Shown here: positions 23,437 to 33,097 of the stretch, in pieces
How the letters are laid out: the number at the start of each line of letters is the position of its first letter
Position numbering within the stretch: the first letter of the stretch is position 1
Assembly: GCA_026708035.1 (NCBI GenBank)
Contig: JAPOVQ010000025.1
Coordinates: 1 to 64,000, forward strand
Reading direction: 5' to 3'
Length of the DNA: 64,000 nt
Source: Chloroflexota bacterium
GTDB taxonomy: Bacteria; Chloroflexota; UBA11872
Program-made: the position numbers and the translations under genes
Notes under the pieces: model-generated
What the model was told of the DNA's origin: nothing
Seen by the model: the letters and a program-made list of their open reading frames with translations, nothing else
Database searches by the model: none

Positions 23437-25182
23437 ATGACACGTGACGGCAAGGTCAACGCCGGAAAGCTAAGCGACCTCGCGCCCGGCCGCTGCCACG
23501 GACTGCGCGTCAACGGGCGCTCCCTGGTGCTCGTCCGCGACGGCGACGCCGTGCACGCGCTCGACAATCGCTGTCCCCACATGGGGTTTCCGCTCGACCG
23601 CGGCAGCGTGGACGACGGGATTCTCACCTGCCACTGGCACCACGCGCGCTTCGACGTCACGACTGGCGGCACGTTCGATCTTTGGGCCGACGATGCGCCC
23701 GCGTTCCCGACCGAGGTGATCGACGGCGATGTCTGGATCGACCTGCGGGTCGACCGCGACGAGCTGTCGCATCACCGCCGCCGTCTGCGCGACGGCTTGG
23801 AGCGAAACCTGTCGCTGGTCATCGCCAAGGCGGTCATCGGTCTGCTGGAAGCCGGCGCGGACCCGCGCGAGCCGTTTCGCATTGGGCTGGAGTTTGGGGT
23901 GCGCTACCAGTCGGACGGCTGGGGGCAGGGTCTCACCGTGCTGACCTGCATGATGAACCTGCTGCCCCGATTGTCGCGCGACCAGCACGCTCGGGCGCTG
24001 TTTCACGGGCTGTCGAACGTGGCGAGCGACTGCGCCGGGGCCGCGCCTCGCTTCCCCGCCGGGCCGCTGCCCGACGCCCCTGCCGATCCCGCCGCGCTCA
24101 AACGCTGGTTCCGGCGCTCCGTCGAGGTTCGCGACGCCACCGGCGCCGAACGCTGCCTGCTCACCGCCGTGCGTGCGGGCTTCGAGCCGGAATCCCTGGC
24201 GGACATGCTCTTCGCCGCCGCGACCGACCATCGCTACCTCTCCAGCGGTCATGTGCTCGACTTCACCAACAAGGCGCTGGAGGCGCTGGACATCGCTGGC
24301 TGGGACCTTGCCGAGGGCGTGCTCGCGTCGCTGGCGCGCGGCTACGCCAACGCGCAGCGCATGGAGGAGTCCAACGCCTGGCGACGGCCGCACGATCTGG
24401 TCGCGATCCTCGAGGCGACTTTCCAGGAAATTCCGGAGGCGTCGGCACCGTTCGATGGGTCAACCCCGTGGCCCGACCGCGGAGCGTTCGTCAAGACCGT
24501 CCTAGGCGACGATCCCGACGCCATCGCCGACTCGCTCACGGTTGCGCTGCGCTCAGGCGTCGGCCCGGTGCAGCTCGCTGAGGCCGTGGTTCAAGCGGCG
24601 GTCGCGCGCGTGGCGCGCTTTCATGTCAGCAACGAGTTCGGCGACTGGGATCGCGCGCTGCACACGCTGTCCTTCGCCAATGCGGTTCGCTGCGGCTTGA
24701 TGCGGTCGCCGTCGAGCGAGCTGGTGCGCGGCGTCTACGACGCGGCCATGAGCGTCTATCTCGACCGCTTCCTCAACGTGCCGCCGGCGCGCGTGCCGGG
24801 TCTCAACGGCCAGTCGCCGGCGCTGAGCTCCACGTTGCTAAGGCAATTGCCCGACATCCTGGACCGGCGGCAGCGCGTCGACGACGCCGCGCGGCTGGTG
24901 GTCGAGTACCGGGCCGGCGATGGGCGCGACGACGAACTCCTCGCGGCCATGGGCGGCGCGCTGCTGCGTGAGGACCGCAACTTCCACACCATCCAGTCGA
25001 TCGAGGCCGCCATGCGGCAGTTCGACCTAACGACGCAATCCGACGACGCCACGATGGCGCTGGTGGCCGGCGCACGATATCTCGCGGCCCATGCCCCCAC
25101 CGTGCGCGCCCAGGGCCAGACCTTCCAGATCGCCCAGCGCCTGCACCGCGGCGAGGCGCTCTACGAAGAATCGCCGGCCTGA
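23437..25182 (+). CDS. Rieske [2Fe-2S] domain protein with long helical C-terminal region
   Basis: 581 residues. The N-terminal ~105 residues are a ferredoxin-like Rieske domain with both ligand pairs: C46-P-H48 and C65-H-W-H68, so one [2Fe-2S] cluster is expected. There is no following ring-hydroxylase catalytic domain; instead about 470 residues of mostly helical, repeat-like sequence (segments such as LTCMMNLLPRLSRDQHARALFHGL) follow, with several conserved-looking histidines. No signal peptide or membrane helix. ATG at 23437 with GGAGG nine bases upstream. The combination suggests an unusual redox enzyme or electron carrier whose partner domain I cannot name. Confidence 0.75.
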   Translation: MTRDGKVNAGKLSDLAPGRCHGLRVNGRSLVLVRDGDAVHALDNRCPHMGFPLDRGSVDDGILTCHWHHARFDVTTGGTFDLWADDAPAFPTEVIDGDVWIDLRVDRDELSHHRRRLRDGLERNLSLVIAKAVIGLLEAGADPREPFRIGLEFGVRYQSDGWGQGLTVLTCMMNLLPRLSRDQHARALFHGLSNVASDCAGAAPRFPAGPLPDAPADPAALKRWFRRSVEVRDATGAERCLLTAVRAGFEPESLADMLFAAATDHRYLSSGHVLDFTNKALEALDIAGWDLAEGVLASLARGYANAQRMEESNAWRRPHDLVAILEATFQEIPEASAPFDGSTPWPDRGAFVKTVLGDDPDAIADSLTVALRSGVGPVQLAEAVVQAAVARVARFHVSNEFGDWDRALHTLSFANAVRCGLMRSPSSELVRGVYDAAMSVYLDRFLNVPPARVPGLNGQSPALSSTLLRQLPDILDRRQRVDDAARLVVEYRAGDGRDDELLAAMGGALLREDRNFHTIQSIEAAMRQFDLTTQSDDATMALVAGARYLAAHAPTVRAQGQTFQIAQRLHRGEALYEESPA

Positions 25183-25224
25183 CCGAAACCGGTCCGCCGG
25201 CTCGCCACCGTGGTGATCCCGCCC

Positions 25225-25339
25225 TGTAGGGGCGCTCCTTGTGGGCGCCATTGGGAGAGACGCGGGCAGCCACGAGGGCTGCCCCTACATCGAAAAAGAC
25301 CACCCGGTGGCCCGGGCTGCGGGCAGCCCAGGAAGTCCC
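25225..25339. repeat. Composite intergenic repeat, families B and C
   Basis: TGTAGGGGCGCTCC..GTGGGCGCC, then GGGCAGCCACGAGGGCTGCC with CCTACA, then CGGTGGCCCGGGCTGCGGGC and AGCCCAGG. Same B-C order and spacing style as 21383-21492 and 34569-34766. It lies between the convergent Rieske and amidohydrolase genes, where its stems could also serve as a two-way terminator. Confidence 0.75.
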
Positions 25340-25354
25340 CGCCCGAACGATCCC

Positions 25355-26479
25355 TTAGGCCGCTCCGTTCGTCGACGGCGTCGCGAAGTCGAAGATCTTC
25401 AGCGCCGTTTCGCCCATGATCTTGCGCTTCGTCTCCGCGGGAAACGGCTTGATCATCACCTCGCGCGGGTGGTCGAAATCGTGGTGGGGCCAGTCCGAAG
25501 CGAAAACCACGTGGTCCGTGCCGTCGATCAGGTCGATCAGCGTCACCAGGTCTTGCGGCCGTTCCGGCTCTTCCACCGGCTGCGTGCAAAAGTAGAACTC
25601 GCGGATGTAGTGGCTCGGCGGCTTCGCGAGCAAAGGCGCCTGGTGCCGCAGCTCGTGGTACTCCTTGTCCAGGTGCCACAGGACGTAGGGCACCCATGAG
25701 ACGCCGCCCTCCGTGAACACGACGTTCAGGTCCGGGAAGCGCACCGGCATCCCCGTCTCGATCATGCTGAAGATGTTGGCCATCAGCGCGAACCCGTGCT
25801 CCACCGAGTGCCGGCCCAGTTGGGTCGCGAACTGCTCGGTGTTGAAGGGGAAGTTCGTGTGCAGAATGCCTCCCACGCTGTGCAGCATCACGGGACAGTT
25901 GGTCTCCTGGGCGGCCTCGAAGATGGGGTCGTACATCGTGTGGCCCCACAGGGGGCGAACCGCGCACGTTGGCAGGAATACGCCCACAAAGTCCTTGCGT
26001 GAGCCGTACTTCCGAATCTCGCGCGCGGCGTCCTCCGGGTCCTGCGGCGCGGCGAGGACGGTGCCGTACAGCCCCCGCGCCGGGTCCACCCAGCGCTCCG
26101 CCAGCCAGGCGTTGAAGGCCCGGGCCACCGCCGCCGCGAAGTCGGCCTGCGGCAGGACCGCCATCCGCAGCAGAAAGTCGGGAAACAGGATGGCGATGTC
26201 GATGGACATGGCGTCCAGGTCTTCGCGCATCTGGTCGGCGGTCGCCACCGTGCGGTGCGTCAGACCGCGCCCAGGCACCGGGAGGTCGAAGGGCGTGGCC
26301 GGCGCGTATCCCGGAGCTTCCAGGTAGCGGCGCGGCACGTCGCCCAAGTGCTCCAGGGCCACGCGCCACGGCTCGTCGCAATAGGGCGCCAGCGCCTCGG
26401 GGGGATCGTTGGCGTGCACGTCGCAGTCGACGATGACGAGGTCGTTGACCGTGAGCGGACGTTCGCGCTGGGCCGCCAT
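25355..26479 (-). CDS. Amidohydrolase-2 family metal-dependent hydrolase/decarboxylase
   Basis: 374-residue TIM-barrel enzyme related to 2-amino-3-carboxymuconate-6-semialdehyde decarboxylase and gamma-resorcylate decarboxylase. Metal-site residues: the DxH pair in VDCDVHAND (D20, H22), H in VMLHSVGG, and D in FASDWPHHD. ATG at 26479 is chosen because the 26 residues upstream of it are not family-like. It is not closely similar to the two amidohydrolases at 34768 and 38985. Members are non-oxidative decarboxylases or hydrolases of aromatic-type acids; the substrate cannot be read from sequence. Confidence 0.82.
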   Translation of the reverse strand: MAAQRERPLTVNDLVIVDCDVHANDPPEALAPYCDEPWRVALEHLGDVPRRYLEAPGYAPATPFDLPVPGRGLTHRTVATADQMREDLDAMSIDIAILFPDFLLRMAVLPQADFAAAVARAFNAWLAERWVDPARGLYGTVLAAPQDPEDAAREIRKYGSRKDFVGVFLPTCAVRPLWGHTMYDPIFEAAQETNCPVMLHSVGGILHTNFPFNTEQFATQLGRHSVEHGFALMANIFSMIETGMPVRFPDLNVVFTEGGVSWVPYVLWHLDKEYHELRHQAPLLAKPPSHYIREFYFCTQPVEEPERPQDLVTLIDLIDGTDHVVFASDWPHHDFDHPREVMIKPFPAETKRKIMGETALKIFDFATPSTNGAA

Positions 26480-26633
26480 GTGTGTGCTCGTTGGGTTGCG
26501 GGAGGCTGATTCTAGCCCGCAACGATCTTCTCCGTGCCCGACTAACGTGTTGGGCATGCGCGCGTCGCCGACACCGTCGGTTGATAGGTGTTAGATGCGT
26601 CGCCGACCTAGCAGGCTCCCGACGTCGGGGCGG

Positions 26634-28880
26634 CTAGGTTGCGGGGATTATTTGGTAGGCCACCGTTTCCGGAATCTGCGGTTCGGTCGTCAGCGTGATG
26701 CCGTCCGCGTAGCGAACCACGTGCGTCCCGCCTCCGATCCAGGCCCAGTTCTTGCCGAACGCGTTGAACGTCTGGCGCGGCGCGGCGAGCGTGAGGTCGT
26801 GGGAGCCAGGGCTGAGCGTCTGCTCGTTGCCGACATGGTCGGAGAGGTAAACGGCGTCGTCGGACGTTGCCTCGTCGGTCGCAAAGGTGAGCGTCAGATC
26901 GATCGGTGCACGCTTGCGGTTGTAGAACACGCTGGTGATGAATCCTGGTCCCGGCAAATCGATCCGGACCGGCCCGGCGTATGCGTTGGCCGCGCGCTCT
27001 CCGCGAATGTTCGGCCACTTTGCGCGCTGGGGATGTTGCCGGGTGACGTGCGACAAATAGCGCACGGCCACGCGCGCCCCTTGCCCCGAGACTTGCGACA
27101 GCGGAAAGTTGACCAGCTTGTGCAGGGCAACCTCGTCCGCGCCGCCGACCAATGCGTTGGCCACGGCCTGGATGATGAAGTGCGCCACGTCCGTGTCGTC
27201 GAAGTGGGCGCCCAGCCCGGGATCGTCCTGCAGGCCCGCCTCCATCACGACGACCCGGCGACTGCCGGCCAGTGGATCCGGTTCGCCCACCGTTACCGAG
27301 AGACCGTCGAGCGCCGTGCGGTAGTTGGCGGCCATTTCATACACCCGCTCGGGCTCCTTGTGCAGCGTGAGGGACATGTCGTGGAACCAGAAGTTCTTGG
27401 CAACCAGGGCCTCGCGATCGGTCTGCCCGGCCAGGAAGCTCACCCAGCCGTCCCAGAACCGCATCTGTCGCGGCGTGTTGTCACAGCGCCGATTCACGAC
27501 GCTGAGCGATGGAAAGATCAGGCGCGCCCCGGGGTCGGCGGCGATCATGGCGTCGTAGGCCACCTGCACCAGGCGGTAGAGCAGGCGCTCGCGCTCGGCG
27601 TCGTCGATCTCGACCGCGGCGGCCGGGCCCGAGCCGTCGGTGCGGTCCACCCAGCGCTTGTGCGGTTCTCCGCCCCAGGCATAGCCCGGCATCTCCGGGC
27701 GACAGATATCCGGCTCGTTCGCCGGAATCCAGCGTGAGATCCAATTCAGGCCCGACGACGACGGCGTGGATCCTCCGTCGAGCGGCCGGCGACTCTCGAC
27801 CACCCCGCGGACGAACCGGCCGAAGTGGTTCGACGGATCGGCGGCCGGCAACTCGAGCCCGTTGGGCGGGTTGAACTTCGCGGGCTCGGACACCCCGCCG
27901 CCCGCGTACGCCGGCGTGAACTGAAGCAGCCCGATGACTTCCCTCGAGACTCGAAAGTTGCGGTCGGTGGCGATCGTGGGCAGCGCGGCGTCGCTGTACG
28001 CGTCCATGCCGCTCCAAATGAACTGCTCGCGGGCCCACCAGAGCCCAAGGCGGTTCATGTGGTCAATGCCGGCGGCGACACCCTGCTCGCTGGCCAGGGT
28101 GCATCCGAAACCGGGGTCGATGCCTTTGTCCGTGCCCGGGAGGTCGTCCGAGATGCCGGATGCTTCGTCCGAAAGCGCGAACTCCTCCGGGGCGACGGCG
28201 GCGGTCGGCAGGTGGCTGGGCTGGCCCTGGAAATAGGCCCGATAGCGCTGGCCCAATACGCCAAGGCGGACAGTCCCGCCTACCCTTTCGAGGCCAAGAT
28301 TGGCGAAGAGGTTTCGCACCTTGCCGGCAAAGCTGCGCGGCCGGGATCGCGCTACACCCGCTTGCAGGCCTGGATTGTCGGTGATGAAGGCTGCAATCGC
28401 TGGATCGACCGCCGTCACGTGGCTGTATTGGGGCCAGCCGTCGAACTCGAGCTTGGTCGCGTTCGAGAAGCTGGGTGACACGGGCGGCCCGTCCACGATG
28501 CGATCGACGATGGGCGCAAGGCGCGCCGCGCCGCCGGCCAGCGGCTGGGAGAACATCGCGCAGGCGAACAGTTGGTACCAGTTGTCGGCGTCGCGCCACA
28601 CGCGGCTGATCGGCGGGCCGTACCACGCGTGGCCGCCGGCCGCGTCGTAGAGCGTCCAGAAGTTCGGACCGGCAGGGTCGTCGCGGACGTAGAAGCCCGA
28701 AAGACCTCCGTCGATCGGGAAGAAGGCCCCGTCCACCGTCTCGATCGCGTCCGGCGGAAGCAGCTGCTCAGCGCCGAGGGCAGGCGGCGACGTCGTGACT
28801 CGGGCAATGCCCCCGGCGGCAAGCGCCGCCATGACGGCGAGAAACCGACGCCGGCTCAGGATGGCCGCGTGACTTGACAC
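26634..28880 (-). CDS. Exported glycoside hydrolase clan A-like protein
   Basis: 748 residues, GTG start. A twin-arginine signal is clear (SRRRFLAVMAALAAGG, cleavage probably after ALGA). Residues about 40-240 form an N-terminal domain with a YVRDDPAGPNFWTLYDA segment I do not recognise; about 250-600 look like a (beta/alpha)8 barrel of GH clan A: RWIPANEPD carries the acid/base-type NE motif (E389) and VVVMEAGLQ the nucleophile-type glutamate (E547). The C-terminus (about 640-748) is beta-rich, like a carbohydrate-binding or jelly-roll domain. Probably secreted folded, acting on extracellular polysaccharide. The GH family number cannot be assigned by eye. Confidence 0.62.
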   Translation of the reverse strand: MSSHAAILSRRRFLAVMAALAAGGIARVTTSPPALGAEQLLPPDAIETVDGAFFPIDGGLSGFYVRDDPAGPNFWTLYDAAGGHAWYGPPISRVWRDADNWYQLFACAMFSQPLAGGAARLAPIVDRIVDGPPVSPSFSNATKLEFDGWPQYSHVTAVDPAIAAFITDNPGLQAGVARSRPRSFAGKVRNLFANLGLERVGGTVRLGVLGQRYRAYFQGQPSHLPTAAVAPEEFALSDEASGISDDLPGTDKGIDPGFGCTLASEQGVAAGIDHMNRLGLWWAREQFIWSGMDAYSDAALPTIATDRNFRVSREVIGLLQFTPAYAGGGVSEPAKFNPPNGLELPAADPSNHFGRFVRGVVESRRPLDGGSTPSSSGLNWISRWIPANEPDICRPEMPGYAWGGEPHKRWVDRTDGSGPAAAVEIDDAERERLLYRLVQVAYDAMIAADPGARLIFPSLSVVNRRCDNTPRQMRFWDGWVSFLAGQTDREALVAKNFWFHDMSLTLHKEPERVYEMAANYRTALDGLSVTVGEPDPLAGSRRVVVMEAGLQDDPGLGAHFDDTDVAHFIIQAVANALVGGADEVALHKLVNFPLSQVSGQGARVAVRYLSHVTRQHPQRAKWPNIRGERAANAYAGPVRIDLPGPGFITSVFYNRKRAPIDLTLTFATDEATSDDAVYLSDHVGNEQTLSPGSHDLTLAAPRQTFNAFGKNWAWIGGGTHVVRYADGITLTTEPQIPETVAYQIIPAT

Positions 28881-29007
28881 TTAGGTCGCTGCTCCGATGT
28901 TAGGGCGGAACCACAAACGGCGAGGGGCGTTTCCGCACCCTACTAGAGCTTTGGAATCCCCGTGCTTGCGCCCGCCCGCTCCAGGCGTGCGGGTTTCGCG
29001 ATCGCCT

Positions 29008-31356
29008 CTAGGAGGCGACGCCCGGCTCGTCCGCTTCAGCCGATGACGGCGAATTCAAGCGCACGGGCCACCAGTTCCAGCGGCGCAGCAGGATCACCAG
29101 GCTGGGCACGAACAGCGCGCGCACGACGAAGGTATCCAGCAGGACGCCCAGCATGACGGCAAACCCCAGCTGGAAGATGTCGCGCAGCGGCAGCGTGGCC
29201 AGGATCGAGAAGGTGCCGGCGAGGATCAGGCCCGCCGAGGTGATGACGCCCCCAGTTCGCGCCACCGCCAGACGTGTGCCTTCCACCAGTCCCCGCGCCC
29301 GAATCTCCTCCCGGACGCGCGACATGATCAGGATGTTGTAATCCGCTCCCAGCGCGGCCAGGAAGATGAACATGAAGACGGCGTTCTGATAGCCCACGCC
29401 GGGATGTCCCATCAGGTTCTGGAAGATGACGACGGAAATGCCCAGCGCGGAGAGAAAGCTCAGCAGCACGCTGCCGATGAGATAGGTGGCCGCGACCAGG
29501 CTGCGTAGCAGCAGCAACAGGATGAACCAGATCAGCACCACCACGATCGGCCCGACAAGCCGAACGTCGGTGTTCACCGAGGCCCACGCGTCCGTTTGCA
29601 GCGCGGTTGGGCCGCCGACCAGGACCATGGCGTCGGCCAGGCTGGTGCCCTCGACCGTGCTCCGCGCCGTCGCGCGGACTTCGTCGATGCGCTCGATCGC
29701 CGGGATGCCGTAGGGATCGTCTTCCATCACCACGTCCAGCCGGGCGGTGCTGCCGTCGGGCGAAATGAAGCGGCCGGCGGCGAGGAAGGCCTCGATCACG
29801 GCTTGCATTTGCGGGTCGGCGTTCGCCGGCGGACGGGCCGCCGGGGCGCCGGTTGGCGCGCCGCCCTGGAGCATTCCGGGAGGCAGGTTGGCGACGGCGG
29901 CTTGCAGCACAGCAGGATCCACTGCCGGCGCCTCGCCCGTGGGCCGGGTGGGTCCACTCACCCGCGTGACGCCCGGGATGTCGGCGATGGCCTGGGCCAC
30001 GCGGTCGATGTCCACCAGGCTGGCCAGGACGTTGTCGGTACTCAGATAGACGTTCGTTGGCGCCAGGTTCCCGGCGCCGAAGCTGTCGTCCATGATCTGC
30101 GCGCCGATCTTCGACTCGGCGTCGTCCGGGAAACCGTCAATGAAGCTGAAGTTGGGGGTGAGCGTCGGCGTGCCGGCGGCGAAGACCACCAACAGCACGA
30201 AGGTCGCCGTGAATGTGGCCACCGGGCGGCGGGTCACGAAATCCGCGACGCGCGACCAGACGCGGGAGTGCTCGGTGCCGGTCACGTGCATGCGCCCGGG
30301 CCAGAAGGCCGCGCGTCCCAGCAGCACCGCCATGGCTGGGATGAAGGTGAGCCCGCTGAGCAGCATCAGGAACATTGCCAGCGCCAGCACCGGCCCCATC
30401 GTCTGAAACGACCCGAACGTGGCCAGCAGCAGCGCGAGCATGGCCGCGATGGTGGTGCCGGCGCTGGACGCAATCGCGGGTCCCACCCGGCGCAGCGCCA
30501 CCTGCATGGCGCGCCAGCGGTCGGGCTGTTGCCGCAGCTCCTCCCGATACCGGGCCACGATGAAGAGCGTGAAGTCGGTGCCGGCGCCGAACATGAGCAC
30601 CGACATCAGCGCCGTCACCTGGCTATTGAGCAGCAGCCCGGCGTTTTCGGCCAGCGTCGCCGCCACACCCTGGGCGATCACCAGCGTCCACCCCACGCCG
30701 GCCAGGGGGAGCAGGGCCAACGCGGGCGAGCGGTAGATCAGCAGCAACAGCACCAGGACGAAGAGCACGGTGAAGAGCGTCACGCGGAAGTCGATCGACG
30801 CGAACACCTCTACGGCGTCGGAGATGATTCCCGCGGGTCCGGTGATGGCGACGGTGAGACCGGCAGCGGCGGTTCCGGCGCGCGCCTGGTCGCGAATCCA
30901 GCGAATGACTTCGCGAAACTCCTCCTCTGCCGGAGAGCCGCTGATCGTCACGATCGTCGTCACGGTGGTGCCGTCCGGCGCCAGCAACGCGCTGCCCGCC
31001 ATCGGCGACGCGGTGCTCAGGGCGAGCACGCTTTGAATGCCGGGAGGTGCGTCGGCCGCTTGCAGCGCCTCGTCCACCCGCGCCACGGCCGCCAGATCCG
31101 AGTCGGACAGGCCCTCGGGTTGATGGAAGACGACGATCGCGGGAATCCCCTGCCCCCGCGGGAACTTTTCCCGGACCAGTTGCAGGACGCGCAGGGACTC
31201 CGAGCCGTCCGGGAGGAAGTTCTCCTGCTCGTTGGTGGTGACGTCGGACAGCGGCGGCGCCGAGACGACCACGGCGGCGCCCACCACGCCCCAGATGGCG
31301 ATGACGATCGCCGCCCGGCGCCAACTGGTGGCAAAGCTCGCAACTAGCCCGAACAT
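29008..31356 (-). CDS. MMPL/RND-type membrane transporter
   Basis: 782-residue integral membrane protein of the MMPL branch of the RND superfamily. Layout: one N-terminal helix, a soluble extracellular loop (about 35-175), five to six helices including MSVLMFGAGTDFTLFIVARYREEL with the GxxxDF/Y motif of helix 4, a second loop (about 400-560), and a second helix set containing AALGADYNILIMSRVREE, the matching D-Y motif. These paired Asp-Tyr/Phe motifs are the proton-relay signature. Such proteins export lipids or hydrophobic compounds. ATG at 31356. No partner genes are adjacent. Confidence 0.9.
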   Translation of the reverse strand: MFGLVASFATSWRRAAIVIAIWGVVGAAVVVSAPPLSDVTTNEQENFLPDGSESLRVLQLVREKFPRGQGIPAIVVFHQPEGLSDSDLAAVARVDEALQAADAPPGIQSVLALSTASPMAGSALLAPDGTTVTTIVTISGSPAEEEFREVIRWIRDQARAGTAAAGLTVAITGPAGIISDAVEVFASIDFRVTLFTVLFVLVLLLLIYRSPALALLPLAGVGWTLVIAQGVAATLAENAGLLLNSQVTALMSVLMFGAGTDFTLFIVARYREELRQQPDRWRAMQVALRRVGPAIASSAGTTIAAMLALLLATFGSFQTMGPVLALAMFLMLLSGLTFIPAMAVLLGRAAFWPGRMHVTGTEHSRVWSRVADFVTRRPVATFTATFVLLVVFAAGTPTLTPNFSFIDGFPDDAESKIGAQIMDDSFGAGNLAPTNVYLSTDNVLASLVDIDRVAQAIADIPGVTRVSGPTRPTGEAPAVDPAVLQAAVANLPPGMLQGGAPTGAPAARPPANADPQMQAVIEAFLAAGRFISPDGSTARLDVVMEDDPYGIPAIERIDEVRATARSTVEGTSLADAMVLVGGPTALQTDAWASVNTDVRLVGPIVVVLIWFILLLLLRSLVAATYLIGSVLLSFLSALGISVVIFQNLMGHPGVGYQNAVFMFIFLAALGADYNILIMSRVREEIRARGLVEGTRLAVARTGGVITSAGLILAGTFSILATLPLRDIFQLGFAVMLGVLLDTFVVRALFVPSLVILLRRWNWWPVRLNSPSSAEADEPGVAS

Positions 31357-31799
31357 CTAGCGCAACCCTATGTCGATGGCACTCGTCGGTTTGTGAACAA
31401 ATGTACGAAGTCCCGTCGGTCCTATCTTTCGCGCCGGGGCTCTTACGTCGCAGAATTGGCACATGGGTACGCAGGCCAAAACGCAACCGAAACCGTCGGC
31501 GCGGGCGGCAACCAGCGGTGCGCATCCTGCACGACGCTGGCTGCTTGCGTCCGTCATTCCGGCGAAGGCCGGAATCCAGTCCGGGTTGCGACGGCTTCTT
31601 AAGCTAGCGGTTGATCCCATCCAACCTCACCGCGCTGGGTCTATCCCCTCCAGTCCACGCGGCCGTGTGCCCGTGCGGGGCGCCTGGGAGTCCGCCTGCG
31701 GCTGGGAGGCGCGCTGGAACGCCTGGCTGGCCAGTCCCTCCGGTCCCATGTGGCGCGGCGACGGGGAGCAGCCCCACCGCCGCTAGTTCCGGCCGACCG
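31357..31799. other. 443-base intergenic region with one repeat, no gene seen
   Basis: Separates the MMPL gene from the 3' end of the Ldh-type gene, so it should contain the MMPL promoter. The only recognisable element is the family D repeat at 31552-31580. Short open frames in it overlap the repeat or lack ribosome sites. The stretch 31640-31790 is locally GC-rich with inverted repeats but nothing I can name. Confidence 0.5.
31552..31580. repeat. Short palindromic intergenic repeat, family D copy 2
   Basis: CGTCATTCCGGCGAAGG followed by CCGGAATCCAG; TTCCGGC and GCCGGAA form the stem. Matches copies at 7264-7291 and 44558-44585. Confidence 0.8.
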
Positions 31800-32846
31800 T
31801 CAGGCGATGTCCAGCCCCAGGGAAGCCGCGCTGTCCACCAGGTCCTGCCACACGTCGTCGTGCAGCGGAATCCCGTCGCGCTCGCGTTGCAGTCGCGTGC
31901 GCGCTTCCAGGTCGCCGGGCGCCAGCACTTCGCTGAACCCCGGCGCGGGCTCCGCCGCGTGCACCTGGTCGACCAGCTCCCTCGCGCCGCTCAGGTAGGC
32001 GTCCATATCGCGGAAGAGGTCGGACTTGGCGAACAGCATCGTCACGCCTTGGTGGCGCATGATGTCCCCGCCGCGTACCTCTTCGGCGTAGTCGTCCGAT
32101 CCGGAGAAGGTGCGCCCCAGAAACTCGGCGGCCATCATCAGCGCGTAGCCCTTGTGGCCCCCGAAGGGAACATGGCCGCCGCCGTCGAAGAACGCCTGCG
32201 GGTCGGTCGTCGGATTCCCGTCGGCATCGACGATGCTGCCCGGCGGCAGCGTTTCGCCGCGCTTCTGGGCGTTGACCACCTTCACGCCCGAGAGCGCCGT
32301 GGTCGCGAAGTCGAACATCATCGGCGGCGCGCCCGCCACGGGAAAGCCCATCGCGATCGGGTTGGTATGCAGCACGCGCGTGCGACCGCCGTAAGGCACC
32401 GTCTGCGGATCGACGGCGCCGAAGCCGCCCGCGCACACCAGCGAGACCAGGCCCTCCGCCGCGGCCATCTCCACGTAGTGCCCCAGCCGCCCGATGTGAT
32501 GCGATTGGACCAGCGAAACCAACGCCAGTCCCGACGCCGCCGCCTTGCCGATGCCGAGCTCGGCGCCGTACTTCGCCGCCACCTGCCCGAATGTCCAGTT
32601 GCCGGTCACCAGCGCCCCGCCGTCGAGGTCTTTGAGGGCTTCCGGCCGCGCCCGCGGCAGCAGTTGCTCGGCCCTGATGGCGTCGACGTACCCCGAAAGC
32701 TGCGTGACCCCATGCGTCACGACGCCGCTCATGTCGGCGATGACCAGGTGGTTGGCAACGTCGACCGCGTTTTCGGCTGATGCGCCGGCGGCCTCCAGGA
32801 TGTCGAGCACGATCCGCCGCAGCTCACCCGCTTGTTTCGTGACCAT
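31800..32846 (-). CDS. Ldh family NAD(P)-dependent oxidoreductase (malate/L-lactate dehydrogenase type 2, AllD-like)
   Basis: 348-residue cytosolic dehydrogenase of the type-2 malate/lactate dehydrogenase fold, which includes ureidoglycolate, 2,3-diketogulonate and sulfolactate dehydrogenases. Seen: the conserved MSGVVTHGV histidine region, QSHHIGRLGHYVE, NPIAMGFPV and GGHKGYALMM. ATG at 32846. It is unrelated in sequence to classic MDH/LDH. It belongs to a run of minus-strand catabolic genes (34.8-43.4 kb) but is separated from them by repeats and the orphan LivK gene. The substrate is probably a 2-hydroxyacid, identity unknown. Confidence 0.88.
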   Translation of the reverse strand: MVTKQAGELRRIVLDILEAAGASAENAVDVANHLVIADMSGVVTHGVTQLSGYVDAIRAEQLLPRARPEALKDLDGGALVTGNWTFGQVAAKYGAELGIGKAAASGLALVSLVQSHHIGRLGHYVEMAAAEGLVSLVCAGGFGAVDPQTVPYGGRTRVLHTNPIAMGFPVAGAPPMMFDFATTALSGVKVVNAQKRGETLPPGSIVDADGNPTTDPQAFFDGGGHVPFGGHKGYALMMAAEFLGRTFSGSDDYAEEVRGGDIMRHQGVTMLFAKSDLFRDMDAYLSGARELVDQVHAAEPAPGFSEVLAPGDLEARTRLQRERDGIPLHDDVWQDLVDSAASLGLDIA

Positions 32847-32980
32847 GGCTTCGTCCTCGTTCCAGCGCGCTACGACTGCCCGCTACCGATGGTGCGCCAT
32901 GCCATGCCCGGCCGCCACCCCGTGGTCGACGCCCGCCACGCCGACCCGTGCGAAATCCCACAAATGGGGCGTCAAGAGCC

Positions 32981-33024
32981 GGTCCGATCCCCTTTCCCTT
33001 GGAGGGAGAGGGCTAGGGAGAGGG
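32981..33024. repeat. Intergenic palindromic repeat, family A copy 4
   Basis: GGTCCGATCCCCTTTCCC, short loop, GGGAGAGGG, CTAGGGAGAGGG. Slightly diverged from copies 1 and 5. It lies in the 251-base gap upstream of the Ldh gene. Confidence 0.75.
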
Positions 33025-33097
33025 TCCTCTGGGGCCTGGGCGTGGGGTGTCGACCGTGTAGGAATAATTCGCCGGCGCAGGTGCGCCAGTGCTGGCG

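Noticed and set aside
29596-31347. 583-codon plus-strand frame over the MMPL gene
   Set aside because: His/Arg/Gln-rich antisense translation; the minus strand encodes a clear MMPL transporter.
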